Part shown: positions 53,871-64,000 of the stretch, piece after piece | Position numbering within the stretch: position 1 is the stretch's first letter | How the letters are laid out: every line of letters starts with the position of its first letter | Origin: Desulfobaccales bacterium | GTDB lineage: Bacteria > Desulfobacterota > Desulfobaccia > Desulfobaccales > 0-14-0-80-60-11 | Length of the DNA stretch: 64,000 bases | Assembly: GCA_041648175.1 (NCBI GenBank) | Contig: JBAZPO010000004.1 | Span: 186,001-250,000, forward strand | Direction: 5' to 3' | Notes under the pieces: model-generated | What the model was told of the DNA's origin: nothing | The model's input: the letters and a program-made list of their open reading frames with translations, nothing else | Database searches by the model: none | Position numbers and translations under genes: made by a program

Positions 53871-55202
53871 ATGAGCAATGAAAACCTACCCCCCCGAATC
53901 CACGTGCTGGCCAAGCCCACCGGGGCGACCTGCAACCTGAACTGTTCCTATTGCTTTTTTCTGAATAAAGAGCAGCTCTACCCCGGCAGTCACTTTCGCA
54001 TGAGTGATGCGGTATTGGAGCATTACATTCGGCAGCTCATCGAGTCCCATCGCACTGATAAGGTGACGGTGGCCTGGCAGGGCGGAGAACCGACTCTGAT
54101 GGGCATCGACTTCTATAAGCGCGCCCTCGAATTCCAGAACCAGTACCAGCGGCCGGGCATGAGCTTCGAAAACACCATGCAAACCAACGGCACGCTCCTG
54201 AACGACGCATGGTGCGAATTTTTCCGCGAGCAGGGCTTTCTCATCGGCATCAGTATCGACGGTCCGGTTGAACTGCACGATGTCTACCGGGTGGACAAGA
54301 GCGGCCGGCCAACCTTTGACCGGGTGATGCGCGGCCTGCGGCTGTTGCAGAAGCACGGGGTGGAATACAACATTCTGACCACCGTTAATCGGCGCAACGC
54401 TGATCACCCCCTCGAGGTTTACCGATTTTTAAGGGACGAAGCCGGCGCCACCTGGATGCAGTTCATTCCGGCCATCGAGCGCCTCAACCAAGCAGGGGTT
54501 TCCCTTTACCAGGAAGGGACCTCCGTTTCGGAGCGTTCAGTGCTGCCGGAACAGCTCGGCAATTTTCTGAGCACCATTTTTGACGAATGGGTCCGGCATG
54601 ACGTCGGCCGCGTGTTCGTGCAGACCTTCGAGGCGACCGTGAGAAACTGGCTGGGCCTGCCTTCCTCCGGCATGTGCGTCTTCGATGCCACGTGCGGTCA
54701 TGGACTTGCCCTGGAGCACAACGGCGACCTGTATTCCTGTGACCATTTTGTCGAGCCCAAGTACCTACTGGGCAACATCCGACAAACTCACATGATGGAT
54801 CTGGCAGGCTCAGAGCAGCAGCGCACCTTTGGCCGCGCCAAGCTTTCGACGCTGCCCCGTTATTGCCGGGAATGCGAGGTGGGCTTCGCCTGTAAGGGCG
54901 AATGTCCCAAAAATCGGTTTCTTACCACGCCGGAGGGGGAACCGGGACTAAACTATTTGTGTGCGGGTTACCGGGCCTTCTTCCACCACGTCGACCGCCC
55001 TTTGAAGATCATGGCTGGCTTGCTGCGCCGGGGCCATCCAGCCGCGCAGGTCATGGAAGTCCTCACCGATGAGGCTGGCCGGTCCGCCCTACCGTTTTCC
55101 AAAACCGGTCGCAATGATCCCTGCCCGTGCGGCAGTGGTCTTAAGTTCAAGAAATGTCACGGCCGGGAGGTGAATGTCCAGGCCAGGAGAACTTCCCTGT
55201 AA
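53871..55202 (+). CDS. Anaerobic sulfatase-maturating enzyme (radical SAM) with C-terminal SEC-C motif
   Basis: 443 residues. The radical-SAM cluster is C21, C25, C28 (CNLNCSYC), followed by QGGEPTLMG and TMQTNGTLL. The SPASM region supplies further Cys (CVFDATCGHG, CDHF, CRECEVGFACKGECP) for two auxiliary [4Fe-4S] clusters. The last 30 residues are a SEC-C-like zinc motif (GRNDPCPCGSGLKFKKC), an addition to the usual fold. It oxidises Cys or Ser of sulfatases to formylglycine without oxygen. The adjacent sulfatase is its likely substrate. Confidence 0.92.
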   Translation: MSNENLPPRIHVLAKPTGATCNLNCSYCFFLNKEQLYPGSHFRMSDAVLEHYIRQLIESHRTDKVTVAWQGGEPTLMGIDFYKRALEFQNQYQRPGMSFENTMQTNGTLLNDAWCEFFREQGFLIGISIDGPVELHDVYRVDKSGRPTFDRVMRGLRLLQKHGVEYNILTTVNRRNADHPLEVYRFLRDEAGATWMQFIPAIERLNQAGVSLYQEGTSVSERSVLPEQLGNFLSTIFDEWVRHDVGRVFVQTFEATVRNWLGLPSSGMCVFDATCGHGLALEHNGDLYSCDHFVEPKYLLGNIRQTHMMDLAGSEQQRTFGRAKLSTLPRYCRECEVGFACKGECPKNRFLTTPEGEPGLNYLCAGYRAFFHHVDRPLKIMAGLLRRGHPAAQVMEVLTDEAGRSALPFSKTGRNDPCPCGSGLKFKKCHGREVNVQARRTSL

Positions 55203-55294
55203 TTAACGCGGCCTCACCCATGCCGGGAAACCTCTGAACCAGGAGTCCAAGCTTAATGATCAACTGTTTTATTGCACCCTAAAAAGGAGGATTT

Positions 55295-56788
<1,494 letters not shown>

Positions 56789-56924
56789 CGTTATCTTAAT
56801 ACCCCGCAGATTCAATGGCACAGAGGATTTGCGGGGTACGCCTTTTCAATAAACATCGGTTATATCGGGTCGAAAGCAGGAGGCCCCGATCATTCCATCA
56901 AATAGCCAAAGCATCGAGGTTCGC

Positions 56925-57572
56925 ATGCCTCTCTTGCACATCTCAATCTCAGACGCTTTAATAATTTTCTTTTTAACTCTCGGTCCGCTCAAGGCCATTG
57001 CCCCTTTTGCGCAGTTGACTCAGGGAACCGACTCTGCCTTTCGCCGGACCTTAGCCTGGCGGGCCACGGCGATTGCCACGCTTATCGTGATTATTGTGGC
57101 CCTGTTAGGTGCAGTCATCCTACAAAATTGGCATGTTTCCGTCGCCGCGATCGTCATCACCGGGGGCCTCATCCTCTTCTGCCAGGCATTCCAGCTGATC
57201 ATGCAGCCCTCGGCCGTTGCGCCACCTCCCCAGCAAAAACCCGGACAGGCTCCGCCAACCATGGCGATGGCCCAATTCTCCCTGGCCCTTCCTATCCTGG
57301 TCACTGCTCCCGGCATCGCGGCCATTGTCGGATTCATGGCTATTGCCGGAGGCGATTGGACTCAAAAAGGCATTGTCTTCGCGTCGTTACTGGTGATCAT
57401 GGGGCTGAACCTGGTCACCCTACTAAACATGGAGGCGATTTTAAAACGTGGCCCCTCACCTGCGCTTAAAGTCCTGGGATGGGTGATGGCCATACTCCAA
57501 GCGGCGCTGGCGGCGCAATATATAATTAATGGTCTGGTTCGGTTAGGGGCGCTCCCCACTCTGGGATCATAG
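56925..57572 (+). CDS. MarC-family integral membrane protein
   Basis: 215 residues, six or so hydrophobic helices. The opening LIIFFLTLGPLKAIAPFAQLT with FRRTLAWRATAIAT and the later ALPILVTAPGIAAIVGFM are MarC (UPF0056) signatures. Function in the family is unknown, despite the old link to multidrug resistance. It is followed by a DUF202 gene 13 bases on. Confidence 0.88.
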   Translation: MPLLHISISDALIIFFLTLGPLKAIAPFAQLTQGTDSAFRRTLAWRATAIATLIVIIVALLGAVILQNWHVSVAAIVITGGLILFCQAFQLIMQPSAVAPPPQQKPGQAPPTMAMAQFSLALPILVTAPGIAAIVGFMAIAGGDWTQKGIVFASLLVIMGLNLVTLLNMEAILKRGPSPALKVLGWVMAILQAALAAQYIINGLVRLGALPTLGS

Positions 57573-57585
57573 GGTAAGAAATGAG

Positions 57586-57963
57586 ATGAATGTCTCCAAC
57601 GAACTCGCTAGAGAACGCACCCGCGAGGCTGCTGACCGAACCCTTATGGCATGGATTCGTACCTGCCTCTCGTTGATTGGGTTCGGGTTTGGCATCGCCA
57701 AATTCCGGGACATTTTGGTTGAAGGTGGTCTTATCCGCCGAGCCGGCGATAATATTAACTCCACCATGATTTTTGGATTGAGTTTTATCTCCCTCGGCAT
57801 CCTTGGTCTCCTCGCCGCGGTTATCCAACATTGGCGAATTCTGCACCATATCAAGCTTGAGGATTTCCAATATACCGGCTTCCGCCCAGTGGTAATGATA
57901 ACCGCGATCCTATTGCTGCTCATCGGGCTCTTTGCTTTCATCTCTATCCTGCTAAGGGTTTAA
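57586..57963 (+). CDS. DUF202 (YidH-type) small membrane protein
   Basis: 125 residues. The N-terminal signature NELARERTREAADRTLMAWI is followed by three helices (TCLSLIGFGFGIAKF, IFGLSFISLGILGLLAAVIQ, AILLLLIGLFAFISI). Family function is unknown. It is co-transcribed with MarC and grouped with the sulfatase and exported phosphatase, a cluster I recall from other genomes. Confidence 0.88.
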   Translation: MNVSNELARERTREAADRTLMAWIRTCLSLIGFGFGIAKFRDILVEGGLIRRAGDNINSTMIFGLSFISLGILGLLAAVIQHWRILHHIKLEDFQYTGFRPVVMITAILLLLIGLFAFISILLRV

Positions 57964-58420
57964 TAGTAAATGAAAGATAGAATTATGAAGGCTCAATAGA
58001 TTGAAAAGAACCAGTATTTGAGAAGGGCCTTCGTACTTGATAGCTTGCCATCCCCTTCACTTATCAGCGAGCCATCAAAAATAGCATGAATGATTTGCAT
58101 ATAGAAATGGGCCTGTTGTAAGGCGCATTTTCAGGCTCCATCACATTGAGGAAAGGACAAGGACCCAATAGTTTTAAACCTACCCTCACGGTTGTCACCC
58201 CAAAAAGCGCTGTTAAAAGCTTATCTCAAGCATCATTCCCAGCCAATCCCTTCGGTACTTATCAATTCAATAGATAGATCAAGACACTAATATCAGTACT
58301 ATAAGGAATCTTTATATTATTAGCGCAATTACTGCAATTAAATACCATAGTTACTTGCTAAGGAGAGTTATAAAGCCATCTTATTTGACTTTACAAGCTA
58401 TTTGTGTTACATTTACAATT
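57964..58420. other. Gene-free interval
   Basis: Contains repeat copy C at 58044-58111 and AT-rich DNA at 58250-58340 that could be a promoter. No gene seen. Confidence 0.4.
58044..58111. repeat. Dispersed ~65-base repeat, copy C
   Basis: CTTGCCATCCCC, TCACTTATCA, GAGCCATCAAAAA and GCATGAATGATTTGCATAT follow the order of copies A and B. With A it also shares a GAAATGGG/GAAATGAG tail. Confidence 0.65.
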
Positions 58421-59458
58421 ATGACACACCAAAAGCAGGCCTCAAAGCGTAGTATTGAGATAGTAAAGCAAATTATTAAGGCTCATCAGAGGCTATTTGA
58501 TGATGTCTTTGTTGAAGATGCACACGAAATACAAGCTATTCTGCAGCAAATGATTCATGGGAAGCCTAACCACAAGTCTGTCATGCTTTATCAATACTTA
58601 CTTGGATGCTTTCTTTTTGCTGGGGGTGGGGACCAGTCGAACTTAGGCTACTACGCCAAGCAGCGGGTCAAACCGACCTTAAACAGGGTCAAACGAGTTG
58701 TCACAGCCGCTCAGTGCCCGAAGTTAGCCACTTTTGAAGCGTTTAAGAGTTGCGGCTACCAAAAAACCACGCAAAAGTGCAATGAACCGGCTTTCTTGGG
58801 AACCTGTCCACTGCCGACTTTCGACATGAAACGGGGGTCTTTGAATCACATGGCGTTCTCGCTGTTCTTTTTTCTGCGAGATGTCTGTAGGAGGGACTTT
58901 TACGCATATGTCATGCAGCACTTTGGGGAGGGCCAGTTGCCCGCTGGGGCCATCAACGAGCGCCTCCACGACTTCATCAAGAAAGTCACCACAATTGCCA
59001 ACGTCGGCCCGAAGCTGGCTCACATGGCCCTGTCCAGCCTGTTCTTGACCCGCTACCCTGGCTGGGACTATCGCCAAGTGGGGCTGCACATGATTGCCGT
59101 CGACAGCCTGGTTCACAACTTCCTTCACCGGACCGGTATTTTGGACAGCTACCAGCTCGACCATGCCTATGGACCTCGCTGCCACACGGAAAAGGGGTGT
59201 TTGGGGGTGATCCAAGATTTGGCCAGCCGAATTGACTGCCGGGAGTTTAACCCCAACCTTCCAGCCCACTTTCCCCGGTTCATTCAGTACCACATATGGG
59301 CCTATTGCGCCAAAGACGGCGAAAACATTTGCAACGGCAACAAGTGCAAGTCCGGCAAGCCGAACTCGGCATGCATCCTTCACCAACAGCGGTTGTGCAA
59401 CCAGTTGCCGCCGCAAAAACCAGCCAATCAACCTGTGGACCCTTACTTATTCCCATGA
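58421..59458 (+). CDS. HhH-GPD glycosylase-like protein of unknown role
   Basis: 345 residues from ATG 58421 (a start at 58355 is possible; neither has a clear ribosome site). The block NVGPKLAHMALSSLFLTRYP and IAVDSLVHNFLHRTGIL resembles the helix-hairpin-helix and Asp region of endonuclease III/MutY-type DNA glycosylases. The C-terminal part has many Cys (CAKDGENICNGNKCKSGKPN), possibly a metal or FeS site. Its stop overlaps the next small ORF (ATGA). DNA repair or DNA-modifying defence is inferred. Confidence 0.6.
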   Translation: MTHQKQASKRSIEIVKQIIKAHQRLFDDVFVEDAHEIQAILQQMIHGKPNHKSVMLYQYLLGCFLFAGGGDQSNLGYYAKQRVKPTLNRVKRVVTAAQCPKLATFEAFKSCGYQKTTQKCNEPAFLGTCPLPTFDMKRGSLNHMAFSLFFFLRDVCRRDFYAYVMQHFGEGQLPAGAINERLHDFIKKVTTIANVGPKLAHMALSSLFLTRYPGWDYRQVGLHMIAVDSLVHNFLHRTGILDSYQLDHAYGPRCHTEKGCLGVIQDLASRIDCREFNPNLPAHFPRFIQYHIWAYCAKDGENICNGNKCKSGKPNSACILHQQRLCNQLPPQKPANQPVDPYLFP

Positions 59459-59775
59459 ACCACGCCAAGAAGGGGTATTTAACCATGTCAACGTTAGAAG
59501 CCCACTGCCAGGAGTCCATGAGGCGGTTTGGACAGGCGTTCGAGGCAGTCCACCGGTGGCTGGATGAACTTGCAGGAAAGCCGCCTTATGGGATGCGTCA
59601 CCGCCGGGTCCGGCACCATGAGGCTGGCATGAGGGAAGCCAAGGTCCTGTTTGGTGACATAGCTGGCGAAGTGGCTCGGCACCACATCATTTCCGACCTC
59701 AAGGAAGAAGGCTGGACCGAGACTGATCCATTTCCCCGGGATGAGCAGCACTATGTGGCATTGGGCCTGTTTTGA
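59455..59775 (+). CDS. Small conserved protein between glycosylase-like and AAA+ genes
   Basis: 106 residues from ATG 59455, or 96 from 59485 which has a better AAGGGG spacing. Coherent sequence (EAHCQESMRRFGQAFEAVHR, GMRHRRVRHHEAGMREAKVL, HYVALGLF). I recall this as a conserved family without assigned function. The ATGA overlap with the preceding gene and 31-base gap to the AAA+ gene imply an operon. Confidence 0.75.
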   Translation: MNHAKKGYLTMSTLEAHCQESMRRFGQAFEAVHRWLDELAGKPPYGMRHRRVRHHEAGMREAKVLFGDIAGEVARHHIISDLKEEGWTETDPFPRDEQHYVALGLF

Positions 59776-59806
59776 ACCGAGTGGCTCATGAACAACAAGG
59801 AAGGCC

Positions 59807-61873
59807 ATGGACAGCGAACGTGAACTAAAATGTTTGGCAGCAGTGTGGGCCCTGAGGGGGATTCTCACCCCGGCAGGGTTCAAAGACTTTAAGCTGAATG
59901 ACGGGTTGGTCTTCTGGGACAAGGAAGAGCTGGAAGACCTGCTGGACTATGTCAAAGCCAAAGAGACGCCGGCGACGGCAAAGCTCCTGTCAACCAACTC
60001 CCGTAACACCATAGAAGAAGGGGTGGACGCGGTCAACTTGACTCGGAATGGGGTGTTTTTTAAGAACTTGGCACAGTTAGGTGGTTTGCTGAAGCTGACC
60101 GAAGTCGAACGGGACGTCCTCCTGTTTGCCCTGCTGTTCCGTGAGGAGCCCGGTTTGCGGCAAGCGCTGCACGAACTGACCTATTGCGGAATCCAAGCAT
60201 ATTTTGACCACTTGGCCCGCATTCTGAAGGTGCCCGAGGCCGAACTTCGGAAGGCGGTGCGCAAAGACGGCACTCTTGCCACGGCAGGCCTTCTCGAAGT
60301 GTTTAAAGGCACCCACGGCTCGTTTGAGCTAGAGCCCTTGGAAGGCCTCTACCAAGCCTTAGGGAAGCCAGAAGGTGGAGTGGAGGGCATACTGTCGTCG
60401 TATTTTACCAAGTCTCCGGCGCCAGTCCTGTCATTGCAGGATTTTGCCCACTATCCCAACTTCAGCCTTTTGGTCCGTTATGTGCGGAAAGCGGTGAAAG
60501 CGCGGGAACCGGGGACCAACGTCTTGCTGTATGGCCCACCCGGTACCGGCAAGACCGAATTGGCCCGGACTCTCGCACAGCATGTCAAGGCGCGGCTGTT
60601 TGAAGTGAGCACCGCAGACGACGACGGAGAGGCTTTACCAGGTGGGCAGAGGTTACGGGGTTACCTCCTCAGTCAGCGAGTGCTGTCTCATGCCTCAGAC
60701 TGTCTTTTGCTGTTTGATGAAATTGAAGATGTCTTCCCTTGGCCCGATTTCACTCTATTTAAGGACTTGCATCAGCACAACTCCCGGAAAGGGTGGACTA
60801 ACCGCCTCTTGGAAACCAATCAGGTCCCGGCGGTGTGGATTTGTAACCGAATGGACGGGATTGATCCCGCCCATGTCCGCCGGTTCGACCTAATCATCGA
60901 AGTCCCTCTGCCGCCGCTACGTGCCCGAGAGAAAATGCTGGCAACCAGGCTGGGCGGCTTGAAAGTAGACAATGCCAGCCTTCGGGAATTGGCTCAAAAC
61001 ATCCACCTGGCCCCGGCTCACATCGACAAAGCCGCGAAAGTGGCATCATACTGCGGAGCCCGGACGGCCGAAGACACCGGCACAATCCTCCAAGCCGTCA
61101 TTGGCAACGCTCACAAGGCGCTGAACTTGAAGCAGGGGAAAGAGTTTGGGCACCAATTGGACGCTGCCTACAGCTTAGCCCATGTCAATGCCGATCATGA
61201 TTTGCAGGGGCTGGTCAAGTGCTGCCGCCGATCCCATTCCATTCGCCTTTTCCTCCATGGCCCGCCGGGGACCGGAAAGAGCGCTTTTGTGCAGTATTTG
61301 GGGCAAGTATTGGGAAAAACGGTACTGCTCAAAACCGCTTCAGACCTCCTCCGGCCGTATGTTGGCCAAACGGAAAGGGAAATTGCGGCGATGTTTCGGA
61401 AGGCTGGTGATCAAAAAGCGATCCTCTTCGTTGATGAGGTGGACGGCTTTTTTCAAAACCGCCAGCAGGCCCATCACTCGTGGGAAGTAACCATAGTAAA
61501 CGAGTTTTTGGGGCAGCTCGAGCGGTTTGGCGGGACCTTTGTCGGCGCCACAAACCTCAAGGAAAGCCTGGACCTCGCTGTGTTCAGGCGGTTTGATTTC
61601 AAGGTGGGGTTCACTTACCTGAAGCCGGAGCAGGCATGGCTGTTGTTCAAGGCCATGGCGAAGGATTTGCAGGCTCATTTACCCCTTTCGGAGATCGGGC
61701 CTTTCCAGGCAAGATTGGCCCGCCTGCATCATTTAACGCCCGGGGATTTCGCCGTTATGAAGCGCAAAAGTCTAATGCATGAGAAAAAGCCAACTGCCGA
61801 AGCGCTGCTCACCTGGCTGGAGCAGGAAATTTCCGCCAAATCAGGTCTTAAAAAGGGCTTGGTCGGCTTTTAA
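59807..61873 (+). CDS. Tandem AAA+ ATPase
   Basis: 688 residues with two AAA+ modules. First: Walker A GPPGTGKTE (about 243-251), Walker B CLLLFDEIED, arginine region HVRRFDLIIEV. Second: Walker A GPPGTGKSA (about 485-493), Walker B AILFVDEVDGF, sensor GATNLKESLDLAVFRRFDF. The N-terminal 230 residues are helical and unassigned. The plan recalls Cdc48/Vps4-like remodellers. It is the third gene of an operon with the glycosylase-like and small proteins. Confidence 0.85.
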   Translation: MDSERELKCLAAVWALRGILTPAGFKDFKLNDGLVFWDKEELEDLLDYVKAKETPATAKLLSTNSRNTIEEGVDAVNLTRNGVFFKNLAQLGGLLKLTEVERDVLLFALLFREEPGLRQALHELTYCGIQAYFDHLARILKVPEAELRKAVRKDGTLATAGLLEVFKGTHGSFELEPLEGLYQALGKPEGGVEGILSSYFTKSPAPVLSLQDFAHYPNFSLLVRYVRKAVKAREPGTNVLLYGPPGTGKTELARTLAQHVKARLFEVSTADDDGEALPGGQRLRGYLLSQRVLSHASDCLLLFDEIEDVFPWPDFTLFKDLHQHNSRKGWTNRLLETNQVPAVWICNRMDGIDPAHVRRFDLIIEVPLPPLRAREKMLATRLGGLKVDNASLRELAQNIHLAPAHIDKAAKVASYCGARTAEDTGTILQAVIGNAHKALNLKQGKEFGHQLDAAYSLAHVNADHDLQGLVKCCRRSHSIRLFLHGPPGTGKSAFVQYLGQVLGKTVLLKTASDLLRPYVGQTEREIAAMFRKAGDQKAILFVDEVDGFFQNRQQAHHSWEVTIVNEFLGQLERFGGTFVGATNLKESLDLAVFRRFDFKVGFTYLKPEQAWLLFKAMAKDLQAHLPLSEIGPFQARLARLHHLTPGDFAVMKRKSLMHEKKPTAEALLTWLEQEISAKSGLKKGLVGF

Positions 61874-61952
61874 GGCCCGATTAACTACAACTTCCGAAAA
61901 AATCTCACTTATTTATCTGTTGGACGCCCTTCTTTTCCTTTAAACTTTATGC

Positions 61953-62991
61953 ATGCCCCAAGGCTCTAAATTCAATCTAGACCCCTTTCATTTCCGTAAT
62001 ATTCATCCCCTCATTGCCATCGGTACGGCCAGTGATCGTTATGCCGGCTAGATCGGACCAATTTATTCACCCGACCGGTACCAAGGCCGCATAACCCAAC
62101 GAAGCAAAATCATAGCCGGAAGAACATTTGTCGAAAAAGTCCTGCCAGTAGATAGTGTCGAAGAGTATTTCGAACATTTTTCGGTTCTCGAGATCGATTT
62201 CTCGTTTTACCGGCAGCTCCTGGACCAAAACGGCGACCCAACCCAAAACTACCGGGTGTTGAAAGACATACGCCAAGCACCTTAAAGACGATGACCGAAT
62301 CATTCTCAAGGTCCCGCAATTGGTCACCGCCCAGAAGTTCCACAAGGGCGACCAATACCTTGACAACCCAGCCTATTTCAACCCCAAACTCTTCACTAGC
62401 CAATTCTATGAGCCCGCCGTAAATCTCTTGAGTACCAACCTCACCGGCTTTATCTTTGAACAGGAATACCAGCGGAAGGAAGACCGGGCTCCTGTGATGG
62501 CGATGGTCCACGGTTTGGATAAGTTCTTCAGCCAGATCCCCAAAGACCCCCGGTACCACATCGAATTGAGAACCGACCTTTACCTCAGGGATCAGGTGTT
62601 TGAAGTTTTGGGGAAACACGGCGTAGGGCAAGTCTTATCCCATTGGACCTGGTTACCGCCTTTGAGGAAGCAATTGGCCAAAGCCGATGGACGGTTCTTC
62701 AATGCCGGGAATGAATGTGTGGTCCGGCTACTGACGCCTCTGAACATGCGGTATGAAGACGCTTATGCAAAAGCCTATCCTTTCGACAAACTCGTAGACG
62801 GGATGCTCCAGACGGAGATGGTTTTGGAAACGGTGGACATTATCAAGGGCGCCATTGAAAAAGGCCTGCTGGCCAACCTCATCATCAACAATAGGGCCGG
62901 CGGCAACGCCCCGATGATTGCCCAAATAATCGCTGAAAAGCTATTCCCAAAAGCCCCGCCAAAAAAGAAAGGCCAACTGAGCCTCTGGTAG
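61953..62991 (+). pseudogene. yecE: DUF72 (YecE-like) protein, broken by a stop and a frameshift
   Basis: The gene begins at ATG 61953 and reads HPLIAIGTASDRYAG, then meets TAG at 62049-62051 where the family has Trp (YAGWIG). The frame continues as DRYQGRI, VLPVDSVEEYFEHFSVLEID, then an extra base near 62277 shifts it at YRVLKDIRQ. From there the other frame runs HLKDDDRIILKVPQLVTAQK to the normal C-terminus at 62991. The last 223 codons alone form an uninterrupted ORF. DUF72 proteins are TIM-barrel-like with unknown activity. Confidence 0.85.
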
Positions 62992-63097
62992 CTGCCATTG
63001 ATTCCCGGTCCATCATTGAAAAGCTTGGAGAACTGTAGTATTGCTATTGTACTACAGGGCCCAAGATCCTATGTTAAATGCAGACTGGAGATAAGCA

Positions 63098-63514
63098 GTG
63101 ACTTCCGTCTTTATTTCCTATTCCAGCAACGACCTGATGAGGGTTGAACGGTTAGCCGAAGCCTTGGGGCAGGAACAGGATATTACAGTTTGGCTTGACA
63201 CCACCAACATCTATCCCGGTGATGATTTTCTGGAGGAAATGAAAAAGGGGATTCGGGCAGCTGACAAAATCATTATTTGTCTGAGCCCTTCCTTTAACAA
63301 AAAGCCCCCTGTTTCGTGGGTCAAGAAAGAGCTCAAAATGGCCATGTTGAGAGAAAGTGAGACGGGCAAAGGCATCATCATTCCCGTGAGAATAAAATCT
63401 GGAGGACAAATCCCAGAAGAAATCGGCACCAAGGCATATGCCGATCTATCGACCAAGAACAGGTGGAACCGGAACCTGCCACGGTTAATTGCAGCGATTA
63501 GGCGATCGGTTTAA
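63098..63514 (+). CDS. Stand-alone TIR-domain protein
   Basis: 138 residues, GTG start. The whole protein is a TIR domain: VFISYSSND at the start, WLDTTNIYPGDDFLEEMKKG, then IIICLSPSF and the helix SWVKKELKMAML, in which E78 sits where TIR NADases have the catalytic Glu. In bacteria such proteins act as NAD-cleaving effectors in anti-phage systems or in virulence; none of the usual partners (Thoeris, CBASS) is visible in the window, so the trigger is unknown. Confidence 0.85.
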   Translation: MTSVFISYSSNDLMRVERLAEALGQEQDITVWLDTTNIYPGDDFLEEMKKGIRAADKIIICLSPSFNKKPPVSWVKKELKMAMLRESETGKGIIIPVRIKSGGQIPEEIGTKAYADLSTKNRWNRNLPRLIAAIRRSV

Positions 63515-63614
63515 TTGATGGTGAACTTAGAGGGTAGTAAGTGCCCGGATTGCAAGGAATTGAGGCTTTTTCTGGAAGGCTGCAAGGTCTTCCAGCGCCA
63601 ATATCGTATGGGCC

Positions 63615-63663
63615 ATGGTGACATCAAGCCTTTATCATTATTATAAAGGGTTTTCGTCACCAT
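63615..63663 (+). terminator. Two-tier hairpin after the TIR gene
   Basis: ATGGTGAC (63615-63622) pairs with GTCACCAT (63656-63663); inside, CCTTTAT (63629-63635) pairs with ATAAAGG (63643-63649). It lies 100 bases after the TIR stop and could end its transcript, although no T-run follows. Confidence 0.5.
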
Positions 63664-63751
63664 TGCTTGATTCCCGAGTTTGAAGCATGACCGGTAAGGA
63701 CTTGAAAGGTAGCTACCAAATAACGCCAACTTAGTTCAAGGAGATGATCCC

Positions 63752-64000
63752 ATGCCCAGCGAAATTCTCAATTTAACGGCGCAGATCGTCATATCCCATG
63801 CCTCCATGACTGCACTGACTCCCAAAGAATTGCTGGCGACAATTAAAGCAGTCCATGATGTTTTGGTATCATTGGATAAAGAGGATAAAGTTGAAGTTCC
63901 GGAAACCAAACCTTCAGCCAAACTTCAGCGAAAACCTCGAAAAGTAAAAATGAAAGAATCACCTGAGGCCAAAGCAGTTGAAAATGAGGAAGGATTGCCT
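63752..64000 (+). CDS. MucR/Ros-family transcriptional regulator (partial)
   Basis: 83 codons to the window edge; the C-terminal zinc finger would lie beyond it. The N-terminus (SEILNLTAQIVISHASMTAL, PKELLATIKAVHDVLVSL) is the conserved MucR start; then a Lys/Glu-rich linker. AAGGAGATGATCCC precedes the ATG. MucR proteins bind AT-rich DNA, often silencing acquired genes. Confidence 0.8.
   Translation, partial: MPSEILNLTAQIVISHASMTALTPKELLATIKAVHDVLVSLDKEDKVEVPETKPSAKLQRKPRKVKMKESPEAKAVENEEGLP

Overview
The window looks like a chromosomal segment from a deltaproteobacterial (Desulfobacterota) anaerobe of fairly high GC content, perhaps near the Desulfobacca/Syntrophobacter groups. This is inferred from gene content, not from any rRNA. 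The clues are a corrinoid-activating (RACE-type) ferredoxin/ASKHA protein, a DVU_0298-like HEAT protein, several DksA/MoaC/DnaJ housekeeping genes, a PEP-CTERM surface protein, an oxygen-independent sulfatase maturase, and many short palindromic intergenic repeats.

Layout. 1-17.8 kb is core genome: the 3' end of treY, the corrinoid activator, an endonuclease III-like protein, an SPFH protein coupled to a thioredoxin, lipoproteins, ssb, pgeF, rlmN, dksA, moaC and a DnaJ-like gene. 17.9-19.2 kb carries two adjacent toxin-antitoxin modules: an intact parDE and a higBA whose toxin gene is frameshifted. 19.3-33.2 kb returns to core functions: a PEP-CTERM protein, an M18 aminopeptidase, tRNA-Leu(UAG), the protein quality-control run tig-clpP-clpX-lon, an MFS transporter and an ECF sigma/anti-sigma/CpxP-like operon.

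33.2-41.5 kb looks like an integrated element at tRNA-Leu(CAA). A tyrosine integrase and an overlapping excisionase-like HTH gene sit against the tRNA 3' end. They are followed by AT-rich DNA with a sigma-54-activator-like AAA+ protein that has lost its DNA-binding domain, a short DnaX-like clamp-loader ATPase, a Toprim/helicase-type replication protein and a possible Rep-like protein. I found no second copy of the tRNA end, so the right boundary is unknown.

41.5-46.4 kb is decaying DNA. It holds a badly degraded trpD remnant and a truncated, frameshifted Na+/Ca2+ exchanger remnant around an intact pentapeptide-like membrane protein. 46.4-49.3 kb is a peroxide-defence pair, a Fur/PerR regulator followed by katG, with a possible translationally coupled mini-ORF in the katG leader.

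49.8-58 kb includes a TPR protein, an outer-membrane-barrel candidate, an exported HAD phosphatase, and an anaerobic sulfatase maturase next to its likely substrate, a Cys-type sulfatase, followed by MarC and DUF202 membrane proteins. 58.4-64 kb is an accessory island: a helix-hairpin-helix glycosylase-like protein, a small conserved protein, a tandem-AAA+ ATPase, a DUF72 (YecE) gene broken by a nonsense codon and a frameshift, a stand-alone TIR protein and the start of a MucR-family regulator. The two best candidates for an undescribed system are the tRNA-Leu element and the glycosylase/AAA+/TIR island.
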